A stretch of 64,000 bases of DNA from Kryptolebias marmoratus (taxonomy: Eukaryota > Chordata > Actinopteri > Cyprinodontiformes > Rivulidae). The stretch's first letter is position 1; every line of letters begins with the position of its first letter. The stretch covers positions 10,299,956 to 10,363,955 of the forward strand of contig NC_051450.1 in the NCBI RefSeq assembly GCF_001649575.2, in the 5' to 3' direction. Both the position numbers and the translations under genes were made by a program. Under the pieces are notes generated by a model, which was not told the origin of the DNA, searched no databases, and saw nothing but the letters and a program-made list of their open reading frames with translations. Of this stretch, positions 50,776-61,183 are shown one piece after another.

Positions 50776-50838
50776 TCGCAGACCACTCTGGAGTAAACAA
50801 CTGTTAGAACACGGGCGCTAGTCTGGCTTCTGCTAAAG

Positions 50839-52607
50839 ATGTTCTTTTCATTGCTTTTCGTTTCACTCCTTTCATTTTGTTCGTCGGCTGCCAGAAATGA
50901 CGAACCCATTATTGGTGAGTTTATCGACGTTTTATCCTCTGCTGAACTAAGCTAACACGAGTCTACACGGTACCTGCATTGAAATACAGTTTCACTGAGT
51001 CGGGTCGTTCGTTTGTCTTTCACAAAGGTGTTTTGACTCAGGAGGTGTTCTCGCCAAAGCCAAACCAGTCCGCTTACATCGCTGCCTCTTATGTTAAGTT
51101 CCTGGAGTCAGCTGGAGCCAGGGTTGTACCTGTCATGTGAGTTTAGATTTTATAAAACAGCTGTAGTACACTTGTTAGCCACTTGTGTGTGTTTATACCG
51201 GTGTTCTCCACATTAACGTCCTGTTGTTGTTACAGGATTAACCAGACTCTGGAGAAGTACAAGACTCTATTCAACTCCATTAATGGGTAAAGACAAAGTT
51301 GATAACGCAGCTTGTTGCATTTAACGAGTAATATACTCTATACTGCTAAAAAAAAAAAAAACTGTACACTTTTAGTTTATGTAGCTAGCAGTACTGATTT
51401 GGTAGGTTTGTAATTGCTTGAGTCAAGTTGTATTTACTGGATTTGTTGCTTATTCCCCCTCATTTCTTTATCTTCCTGTAGGGAAACATACAACAATGAC
51501 AATTTTTGTAGTAAAATTATGGTATATTGAGATAAATGGCTGCGGGTTAATTTGTATTTTTGAATCTTTCTCTGTCTCCTGAACACCCCCTCTCTGCCTC
51601 TCTGCCCTGCTCTATTTGCATATTCTCCAAAATTTATAAACTATGGATCTGGTCAGCTGCTCTCTCAACGCAATTGATCAGATTTTCTCGACGGGAAGAC
51701 TGGGCAAGGGAGAGCCCGCCTGTCCAGATGGGACATCTTTCGCTGGATACACAATGGATTCCTGGCAGAAGGGGAATATTGTGTGCCTATCGATTTTGTC
51801 AATGGAGGACGTGGAGGATCTTTACATATTTGGGTTTTTGATAACAGTATTTCTGCTGTTTGGATTAGGCAGTTACCTGACATATCGTCAAATTCGTTTG
51901 ATGGGTTTGGCGACCTACACTCAGACTGTGATGTTACGGGAGCTGAATCGCAAGTTGGATGCGATCCTTTTACAGGATCGTGGGCAAAATGTGGTTCCTG
52001 GACTCGGGAATGAAATGGGATAAATCTTGGAGAAAGTTGCTCGCTCGGAACAGGTGGAATGGACCTGGAATTTGGCTGTTTGGATTTGCCACTGAGAAGT
52101 ACCAGCAAGACTTTCAAGGCAGATGGAAAACACAAGTCGGCCTGACCCAAAACAATTATTGTTATGTGAACCTGGCTTCCCTGACGCTGGCCTTGGCCAG
52201 CTATCTTCAATTTCTCCCTGGATTTTATGTAAAGATGATGCTCTGCCCCCTCCCTTGCCTAAGGACACCTGTGGATCTGCTCTGGGCTGGCTGATAAGCA
52301 TTCCGTCATATTATCAAAGACAATATCCTTTGCGACATGATTCATGGACTTCTCTACAAACACACACACAACACCACACTGTCTTCCACCGTCTCTACAC
52401 ACGCACACATTTCCCACCATCTCTGCCTTGTCTCTGTCACCCCACTCTCACTCCCTCCCTCCCTTCCTTCATTACCTTAGTTTAGTTATCTTAGCATTTC
52501 TTATGTTGGATGTCAGTGGGCCTTAGTTACGATTAGTTAGCCTCTTGTACCTTTAGTTTAGCATTATCATGTTTCAATTTATGTAAGCTTATTTAGCCTT
52601 CCTGTAC

Positions 52608-52638
<31 letters not shown>

Positions 52639-55003
52639 CTTAGCTCATATTTTAAATATTGTTAGATTGTTAGATTGTTGGATTCCTGATTGTCGTTTAG
52701 TTCAGTTTTAACTTTATCATGATTTCATTTAGATTATCTTAGCTACTATTTTGACTATCTTAACTCATGTTTAGATGTTTAGTTTCATGATTTTATGTAG
52801 ATTATCTTATATTTCATTTAGATTATACATGATTGATGTTTTTATTTCTGTATTTATATATTTGATTTTGATGTTTTTATCTGTATGTGATTCTGTACCT
52901 GATTGTTGTTTCTGTGTTGTAAATCACTTTGAATTGCCTTGTTGCTGAAAAGTGCTATATAAATAAATTTCACTTCACTTCACTTCTTTAGTCTGACGGT
53001 AGGCTAATATTTAGATGCTACCCTAACCTTTGACATCCGACTCTAACCCTGATCTTGAGTGTATGTGCCTTTCATTGATCTCCATACCAATACTTGATTA
53101 GCTGTCAAGCATCAAGGGGGGATTTCCGAGATAAAGCCTGACAAAATCCAGATCTTAACTTAATAATAGACAAGGACACAGAAACATAAGGGTACACAAC
53201 AGAGTAAAACCTAAAAGTACAAAGTGTGGGTACAAAATGACAAATGTATAAATTAACCAACACCCACATGAAATACTGAAATTAAATTAATCTCACGGAA
53301 AATTGCTTTTATAGCAAATATATTGTGAATTTAAGTCAGCCAGGATTGCTTGACTATTGAAAATCCAGCATGTGAAAGCGTGTCACACTGAATTATATCA
53401 GCACCTCTTACTCACACAACCCATCGAAATTGTTACGTGTATTTCTATTTTTTTGATCTGTGGCGTTTCTTTGACAGGATCCTTTACCCAGGCGGAGGTG
53501 TCAGCATCATCTCTTCTGGTTACCAGAGGGCTGCAAAAACCTTCTATGAGCTTGCCATTGAGGTGAAAACGTTAAAAAAAAAAAAAAAATTCTAGCTGTA
53601 TTACAGCTTGCTATAAATGGACCGTTGCGTCAAATGTGTGATGTTTCAGGCAAACAAGAGGGGGGATTATTTCCCCGTGTGGGGCACCTGCCTTGGCTTT
53701 GAGCAACTGATGTCTTTGTCGAGTGGAAAGAACGTGTTGGTGCACACCAATACGAGCGGCGTTGCCTTGCCTTTGAACTTCACTACAGGTACAGACTGGT
53801 GTTTGTACATGCGATGTGTAAATGCTACTGTTACTTCCAAGGCAGTAGTTTAGGTTTTTTAAACCCAAATGATTGACTAAAGTTTAAAAAGGTAAATTGC
53901 CATGTTGTATTTCATTTTATGACCAACATATTGGCCACTCTTACATAAAATACTCTTTATTTACAGCAAAATTCAACTTTGTACTTTGATCAATTGGTTT
54001 AAAGATTGATTTTAAGTTTTTCTTTTTTTTAATTACACAAAATAGTATATCTACACATCATGTTGTCTTTTTTTGCATAATTCAGTAACATATAATGTAC
54101 AAATATTAAATCAAATTTGATTTTATGAGGACTTTTTGTTTAAGCTGTCTATTTGTTGGAAACAGATTGATAGCCCTGATGCTCTGTTCCCTCTCCAGGC
54201 GTCAAAGACAGCAGGATCTTTAAAACTTTCCCCACTGAACTCATGGCAGCGCTGTCATCCGAGCCTCTGACTGAAAACTCTCATCAGTGGAGTTTGGGAA
54301 TAGATGTACGTTATTCATTCCTGATATGATGAGAAAAAGCTTTGGTATAAGTACCAACAGTTTGGTGGTAAAGATTCCCGCCTGTAAGCTAAATACAAAT
54401 CGTATGTGCATAAAAACGAAACAGTGAAATTAAACCGAATCCCTGGTGACTGATCTGTTCTTTTTTTTTTGCCAGACTTACAACACAAATGAGGAACTGA
54501 GGAAGTTTTACAAGGTTCTCTCGACGAATACAGATGGAAACACAGAGTTTGTGTCAACGGTGGAAGGTGGTTAGAACACAAAGAATGTCTAACCGATGCA
54601 GGAAAAGTTTACAGCAAAGTCAAATTGTCGCCTTTTCCTCTGTGCAGCTTATGATTACCCAATCTACGGGACGCAGTGGCATCCAGAGAAAAATGCATTT
54701 GAATGGTCAAGGTCTTACATTCCTCATTCTCCAGCAGCGGTAAAGACAACCTTCTACGTGGCTGAATTTTTTGTCGGCGAAGGTAGGAGAGCGGAACTCG
54801 TTTGGTGTCCTAATCCTGTGAGTATTTGCAGTCTCGCTCTTGAATTTTGATTCGTGAAGCTCGTATTGTTCTCTCTCCCTGCAGCGAGGAGGAACTTTCA
54901 CAGATTTGAATCTAAGGAGGAAGAGAACAAAGCACTGATATATAACTACAATCCTGTTTATACCGGCACCACAAGTTCCTTTGAGCAAATTTATTATTTT
55001 TGA
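50839..55003 (+). CDS. ggh: Gamma-glutamyl hydrolase, complete, 9 exons
   Basis: Cysteine hydrolase (family C26, class I glutamine-amidotransferase fold) that removes gamma-linked glutamates from folyl- and antifolyl-polyglutamates in lysosomes or after secretion. Exons: 50839-50914, 51028-51136, 51236-51286, 53478-53562, 53650-53788, 54199-54305, 54476-54566, 54648-54782 and 54885-55003. They total 912 nt, 303 residues plus stop; the human enzyme has 318. Residues 1-18 form a signal peptide ([18 protein letters not shown]). EPIIGVLTQE starts the domain. The nucleophile is Cys121 in WGTCLGFE and the catalytic histidine is His231 in QWHPEK; both are offset by 13 from human Cys134 and His244. 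NFTT is a sequon shared with the human protein. The C-terminus [14 protein letters not shown] matches the family. Intron 3 (2.2 kb) carries a mobile insertion; the other introns are short. The start is the first ATG, directly before the signal peptide. Confidence 0.97.
51643..52023 (+). CDS. ORF for a possible 126-residue single-pass membrane protein inside the insertion
   Basis: Open frame [13 protein letters not shown]... ending GLGNEMG. Residues 1-58 are polar with cysteines at about 6, 27 and 48. A hydrophobic segment follows at roughly residues 61-82 ([19 protein letters not shown]). It is followed by basic TYRQIR, which suggests a cytoplasmic tail, and a charged possible helix, [13 protein letters not shown]. 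No domain is recognised. It lies within the mobile insertion in ggh intron 3 on the same strand and would be removed by splicing from ggh mRNA. Whether it is translated, or is a decayed copy of a longer protein, cannot be decided here. After the stop, the same frame continues at 52123-52485 with a proline-rich stretch. Confidence 0.4.
   Translation: MDLVSCSLNAIDQIFSTGRLGKGEPACPDGTSFAGYTMDSWQKGNIVCLSILSMEDVEDLYIFGFLITVFLLFGLGSYLTYRQIRLMGLATYTQTVMLRELNRKLDAILLQDRGQNVVPGLGNEMG
52608..52637 (+). repeat. AGTTT/TTTAG pentanucleotide tandem run
   Basis: About six copies of a TTTAG unit. Scattered single copies of the same motif occur from 52480 to 52800, which suggests that the 3' part of the insertion grew by slippage. 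Confidence 0.8.
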
Positions 55004-55995
55004 TGTCTCTTCACAGGCACCTATCCTCCCATCGCTGCCTCACTGCTTTAATCATGACAACTAATTTCATTTTTATTTGTCGCTTTACATTTGTTTGATC
55101 AAATGATCTTGACAGACACTGGAGGCAATAGATTTCTGCTTGTAATGTGACTATTGTAGCAATGCAGAATTTTAAAACATTGCCTACTAATGCATTGTTG
55201 CTAGTTTTACAGTTGTTTTATGAAACACTTACATTTTAATTTGCCTCTGAAGTATAATCTTACTCTGCTGCTCCCCTTCACATAGTGACCAACTTGGTCA
55301 CAATGGAAAATGAAGGTTTTTGCTTATTTATGCACAATTATGTGTGCTTTAATCTTTTGCCTTTCTCTTTTTCTTAGGGTCTAATTAGTTGTATTGATTT
55401 TTCAGTGCATATTAATATGTGCTGGCGTTTGTTGTAAGATTGTCCTCGGTGGCTGAAACACTTGTTTGGTTTTGCTGTGGTGGCGTGCACTTTCCTGAGT
55501 ACTCAGGCTGGACCTGGAGACTGAACCAGGTCCAACGTTGACAATGTTTGGTGCATTGTCTATAACTAATGGGACAAGAGAAGATTTATTTTACTATAAG
55601 TACCGACAGCATGTCATGAATATTGCAACGTACAAGCAAGACGGTAAAAGAAACTGTCTAAAAATGAAAAGGGTGAAGTTTCAAAAAGGTCTTCTTTTCA
55701 CCCTATAACAGCTAAGCATAGGCTTAGACACAGGTTGTTATTTCTGCTATGGTTGGTATGCATTAGTTATTGGTGCTTATTTTGATTAACGGCCATTGGT
55801 CTTTAATTCTTCATTATCTTTGCCGTCTTTGACTACATTATTAAGTAGTTCTTTCCATTGATCAAAATACTTTGTCCAGGTTGGTTAATGCTACATCTTT
55901 TCTCTTTCAAACTGGTGTTGTAACTTAGGATTTGTTACAGACCAAAACCAAAGTAAATGCTGGACTTAAACCTATTGAAAACAAATAAAATAAAA
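55004..55995 (+). other. ggh: ggh 3' untranslated region (inferred)
   Basis: No coding signal follows the stop. The first AATAAA on this strand is at 55984-55989, within an A-rich run, so the UTR may be close to 1 kb. The downstream GT-rich element is weak, so the true end is uncertain. Confidence 0.45.
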
Positions 55996-56570
55996 CAAAA
56001 CAAAAACATTACATCCACTTTGCTATTGTTCCATAAGTACAAAGAAGTTGTACTGTTTGAACAGAGCTATTCATAAGGACATGGACACAGGATCTCCTGT
56101 GTTGTTTTATCTGAGTTATGCTTGTTCCAGTGTTTCCAACATTACGGTCAGAGATGTGGCGAGTTTGAGAGTTGGGCTAACCTCTTGGACTTGTGTTCTT
56201 CTAGTATGTTGTAGCACGAAGGGACCCCATCTTTAATGACCTCTGAACTAAGCTCATCTTACCAGCAACTGTTCAGTGTAAAAAGGTCATTCTGTTATGA
56301 TTAAATCCCTGGTATTGTTGTCCAGATAAATTATTTTCCAAGGCTTCACACATGGAATATCTTTTCAGTAGAGACAGTGTTCTTAAACTTCTGTTAAGAC
56401 AAAAAAAAAGAAGAAAAACCGTGATTTATGCAGAGATGAAATCTATTCCTTTAATTGTGAGATCTTTTAAAAAAGCATTTTAAAAGTGAATGTTAATGAC
56501 TTGTGTTAATTTATCGAATAAGAAAATAGTCAATTGGTTTTACAATTTTTATTACTTTTTGTTATTACAG

Positions 56571-57585
56571 GAGACTGTTCGGTGATCCTGCTCACAGAAC
56601 CTCTTTTGAACAGAAAAAGATAAGCTCCGTCTGTGCAGACGCTCAAACTCGTCAGATTCTGAGTGTCTGACAGCGATTTGGCTTCCTGTCACTTTTGATA
56701 AAGCGAGAGGGACATTGGCTCTTCGCTCAGTTGTCTTCGCGTTTGTTTGGCTTCGTCTTCGCCGCCCGTCATGTTTTGTGTTTAACCTAAGTTTAAAGTA
56801 TACATTTGGTTTCGATTTGTTTTATAAAGTCCAGCAGTAGAAAATCTAAGAAAAGCTGAAGAACCACTTTAAGAGATAAGTCCAGTTAAAGAATTGTACA
56901 TAGATGCGGCGTCACCCTCCAACTCGTGGCTCCATCAGCTGAATAGTTTCAGACCATTCATCGAAGCCATCACCACAACATCGGGTGACCTTGGCGTAAC
57001 TGCTGCCCGTTGACCTTCAGCGGACATAACCCGCCTCCTCTTCTTGGTTCTGCTGAGGTCTGATCACCCTCTCTGCAGAAAGACGGAGCGACAGCTGGCT
57101 ACACAGCATTGATCCTGGTGATGAGAAAAGCAACGTTTGGTCTGGCTATGACACTTCAGGCTGATGCAGGTTGCCCTTCTTCAGACTAATCTGACAATCT
57201 GGCAGAAATATTAACATTCTTCTGACCTGAATTCCAAATGAAAAAATGTATCAAAATAGTCTAAATTGTCCAGATGTTTGCGCGTGTAAAACTAAAAACA
57301 GATCCTAATCGAACATGTTCAAAAGAGTGTTGTGTTTTAGATAAACTTATAATCAGTCCTCTTTCCGATCGGAAAGGTTAATTCTTGCTCCAGAGTGTTA
57401 CCTTGTGAAATCATTGTGAGGTGAATATAACTGTTTAGCTCAGGTTAGATATTTCAGAACAATCACTTGATGCTAAAGCTCAGAATAATGCTCCAAAATG
57501 TTCAGTCCTAATTTGATTTTTTGTTGTGCTGATTTATTGTTGATTTGATTTTTATTTTGTAATAAATTCTTAAAAAAGGAAAACT
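56571..57585 (+). other. GC-richer block of unknown role, possibly a terminal exon
   Basis: The block is preceded by a splice-acceptor-like TTTTTGTTATTACAG ending at 56570. It is clearly richer in G, C and CpG than its surroundings up to about 57180, and an AATAAA at 57561-57566 is followed by TTTGTGT. There is no long ORF. Read from the ggh exon 8 phase, it would give 17 codons and a TAA. It may be an alternative 3' exon, part of a long UTR of ggh or dpp6, or a conserved non-coding element. Confidence 0.3.
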
Positions 57586-57779
57586 TTGTGTACTTAATGG
57601 TAACGCTTCTGATGAAAGCTTCCTGTAATGAGCAGATTCAGCCCTCAGCTGTTGAGATCTAATAAATAATACGGGTGAATAAATACTGATTCCCTATAAG
57701 ATGGAGTTAAATGTGTTGTTGGTCAATAAATTCAATCTGTTGCCCCTTTTTACTGTGAGCTTAAAACGGTAGTAAAAGT

Positions 57780-58330
57780 ATGCATGCCCTTCTTACATCA
57801 CCTGCTACAAAATATTGAGCACTTTTTGAGAAGTGTTTGGGCCCCTTGACAGATTTCTTCTGGTTTTACCATTTTGTTACTACCGCCTTTCAGATCATCA
57901 AACAAATGTTAATATCACACAGTGATTTCCTGGTAGAGAGCACAATCCGTGGCTCCATCGGGTACAATTGCAAGTCGTCTGGCCCCAGACCATTACTCTA
58001 ACACCATTGTGTTGGACTGTGGGCGTGATGTTCGTTTTCTGAAATGCTGCATCAGTTTTGCGCCAGATATACTAAGACGCACACCTTCCAAAAAGTTCCT
58101 TTTTTGTCTTGTCAGTTCACCAAAAGATTTCCCAAAAGCCTTTAGGCTCATTAAGATGTTTCTTTTTTTTTGGCAAATGTGAGATGGACTTTTGTTGTTT
58201 TTTTTTTGTTTTTTTTTGGACAGCAGTGTAAGTCTCCCATGGAAGCCATTTTGCCCTTCTTTTTTGTTTTGAATCATGAACACTGACCTTTAGCGCTTTA
58301 GATGTTCTTTTTTGTGTGACCCTTAATAAA
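57780..58330 (-). mobile_element. Decayed Tc1/mariner-like transposon fragment
   Basis: On the minus strand, translation shows the middle of a Tc1-type transposase: KELFGRCAS, an in-frame stop, YIWRKTDAAFQK, and RVMVWG at about 57981-57998. These match the conserved ELFGR / YIWRK / VMVWG order of fish Tc1-like transposases. Stops and frameshifts show that it is inactive. The flank at 57780-57900 resembles the AT-rich end of the same element. Inverted repeats are not both recognisable, so the limits are approximate. Confidence 0.75.
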
Positions 58331-58339
58331 TGAAATCAT

Positions 58340-61183
58340 CATTTGATAACTTCATTTTGTATTAATTCAGGTCATCTTTGTTCCACATTTAAATTTGTTT
58401 GCTGATCTGAAACATTTAAGTGTGACAGAAAAGAACAAAAACAGAAGAAATCTGCAAGACGCAAATGCTTTTTCACAGCACTAGGTTACTTCTTACACTC
58501 TAAATTGTCTGTTTTTCTTTACACATTCCAATTGATTCTTCTCCTTTGAACGGGTCAAAAAAATCCATGGAGTTTAAAAAAACACAATGCCTGATAAAAT
58601 ATCTACTTTTTTTAATTCTAACACTTACTTTCATGCCACAATCTGCCATTATTCTCCCTTTATGCTTTGGATAACAAATTATACATCTTGGGGGAGGAAA
58701 AAAAAGTCTTCCACCTATAGAAAGAAAGTTTGTTGTTTCTGTTGGCAATTATAAAGTCCACTTTCAAGTCAATTCAACAACAATAACAGGAGAAGAAAAA
58801 TGAACAATCAAATGTAACTCTCAAAATATGTTATGCACAAATAACACTCAGGTAACATCGGTTTGTCTTTTCGGAATAAAATGATATCGGAATAACATTT
58901 ACACAACAAGTTGACGAGACTGTGATCCCAACCACAACACTACTGGAAATGGTTTTTACGCAGTCCAGTAAGAAACATTCAAGATGTCAAATATAACCAT
59001 GGTGAACAGAGGGGTAAGGGATAAGGCTGCAAAGTATCTCTGAACATGCACTAGAACGCAACGTAAATCGTCGAGTGAAATTAAAATAAAGTCGTGCCTT
59101 TTTAATGATTAACTTATTCGCTAATATGACCTTTTTTTCCCCTATCTCCTACAGTTTTTCAGAAAACTTAATCACTTTTGTTCAACCTTGTACTTTTTTC
59201 ATATGAGAAAGGCAGTAATTAGACTTTTTAATGAATATTTATCCTTTTTTTTTTAATCTCTTACTACAGATTAAGTACATTTTGGCTTTTATTTCATTGT
59301 TTTGGACAGTGTCATGATGATGACAATTTTTACTTTGTAAAGTTTAGAGGGAAAAAAAATGTTTGTGAATAAATGAAAGCCTATGTTTAATTTGTGATCC
59401 GTTTCAAAGTATAAATATGCTAAGCTGTGACAAGAAAATGGCAAAGCCACTTAATAAAGGATGCATTCAAATGTTCAAATTAGCGTGAAATTAGAAGCAG
59501 GGCTAGACAGTTAATGTGCCTAGGTTAAGAGGTTTTAAAACTATATACCATCCTCTTTGGGATGCTGGTAATTATAATCATAACAGAAAAGTACAGTGGC
59601 TTGTCCATGTGTGGATTAAACAAGCTGTAACATGCTAAGAGGGAGCGGCAATAAACTAGCCTGGTTAACTGACTACAATTACTACCCTGACCTGAAAATC
59701 ACAACTTAAAGGTTCATCTTGGTGTGAAAGAGCTTATTTTTTTCCTCAATCAAAGGGTCATTTAGTTGCCTTGAGAAATAACAAGACTAAATAAATGAAC
59801 CCCTTTAAGAAAACCAATTTCCTTGAGAAGAACTGGAAAATTAATTTCATTTGTTCATACTAATGGTCAGCTTTTAAGATCATTATCATGATGATTTTGT
59901 CAGAATCATAACTAACCACAAAGTAACATAATGTTATTGTTTCATATCAGGCAAACATCTGTGGTTGAACTTTGCCCTCCGGCCAGCAGCTTTGCGATTA
60001 AAGCCAAATGGCAGCCATTTTAAACTACAGTTGTCCAGATGCCATCTATGCAGGCTGACACTACTCCTGAGATCTAAAGATCGTACCCCTTTTTTTCCTG
60101 TGAAATTACAAAAATAATTGATTTACAATTGAAAGACTGTAGCCTCATAAATAAATTAATTAGATACTTTCAGATTGTGAGCGGATAAACTTATTATGTT
60201 GAGATAAAGCATGGGTGTTCTTAATTTCCTTTAGAAGTATGCTACTTTTGTAATTAATATATGCAGCTGGATGCTATCTAACAAATTAAGGCACGGTGAA
60301 TAAAAGAAACATGAAAACATGTCTGATTTCTTTTAACAATGTCGGATTACAACGGAGCATAATAAAAATGTGTGAAATGAACGATGGACTGATGGCTTTT
60401 TTTTCTTTTCTTTTTTTTCTTCCAAGTCAGAGAAAATCCGTCAGCATCACTGAAATACACACACACACAAAAAGAAACTACAAGATAAAACCAGCATCAA
60501 GGCAAATGATAACACTTAAAAGAAAATGCATCGGTAATAGTTGGGTGGAAACTTGTGTGCTATTTTACAAACTGTTGGAGCAACAGACACATCCACAGTC
60601 CAACATGAAAAGTTCATCACGACTTTAAAAATAGTAACATTTCCTGTATCCGCACACTTCCAGATCCCCCCCGTGAACACTGCCGACCAGTGTTTTGTTT
60701 TGTTTTTTTACCAGGGTTCTGATTTTCATTATAATACAAGCCCACAAGTTATGTGCTATAATGTGTGTTATTTGTCCTCTTCACAGCTTGGCAGTCTGTG
60801 CGAAAGCTGATGCTTTCTCTCCACTGTTTTTTTTTTAAAAACACAGGTCCATCCTGCTGTGTAGGAGACTGCTGCCTGTCAGTTTGTTCCGAAACATCAT
60901 GTTAGATCATCAGTCTGCGTCGGCTCTCTCTCTCTCTCGAGGACCTTTTGGAATCCAACTCAGAGTATAAGGATGAGGGTACACGTCGTGGCAGGTCCAT
61001 CGTCTGTCAGAAAGGCAGTTGTGAACACAGCGAGCTAAACTGAATCACATGAGCGGAGGGGTTGCAGAAAATGGACACCTTGGTTGTGCTTGGGCACTGA
61101 TACGCGACGGGGGGTGCTGTATGTCGATGGGCAAATGAACGGGGGGACGAGGCGGGGGGGCGCGCGAGCTTCACGAGCACAAC
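58340..61183 (-). other. Probable dpp6 3' untranslated or downstream region
   Basis: No recognisable exon on either strand. The part next to the dpp6 stop (60840-61183) is GC-richer, with a TC microsatellite near 60926 and several G-runs. A minus-strand AATAAA lies at 59288-59293, so a UTR of about 1.9 kb is possible. Further hexamers occur closer to ggh. A short ACACAC tract is near 60460. The rest is AT-rich with homopolymer runs. Confidence 0.4.

Larger units (their letters stand above)
51540..52986 (+). mobile_element. Insertion in ggh intron 3 with LINE-like tail and a membrane-protein ORF
   Basis: All other ggh introns are about 70-460 bp, but intron 3 is 2.2 kb, mostly because of this block. 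Its right end reads GAATTGCC, then AAAGTGCTATATAAATAAATTT, then a CACTT tandem repeat. That is the form of the 3' tails of L2/CR1-clade LINEs and of elements they mobilise. Inside is a 126-codon ORF (separate entry), then sequence with some coding appearance in the same frame to about 52485, broken by two stops. After that come a TTTAG-type tandem run (52608-52637) and AT-rich sequence. I see no reverse transcriptase motif, so it looks non-autonomous. The left border near 51540 is a guess and no target-site duplication is evident. I do not recognise the family. Confidence 0.6.
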
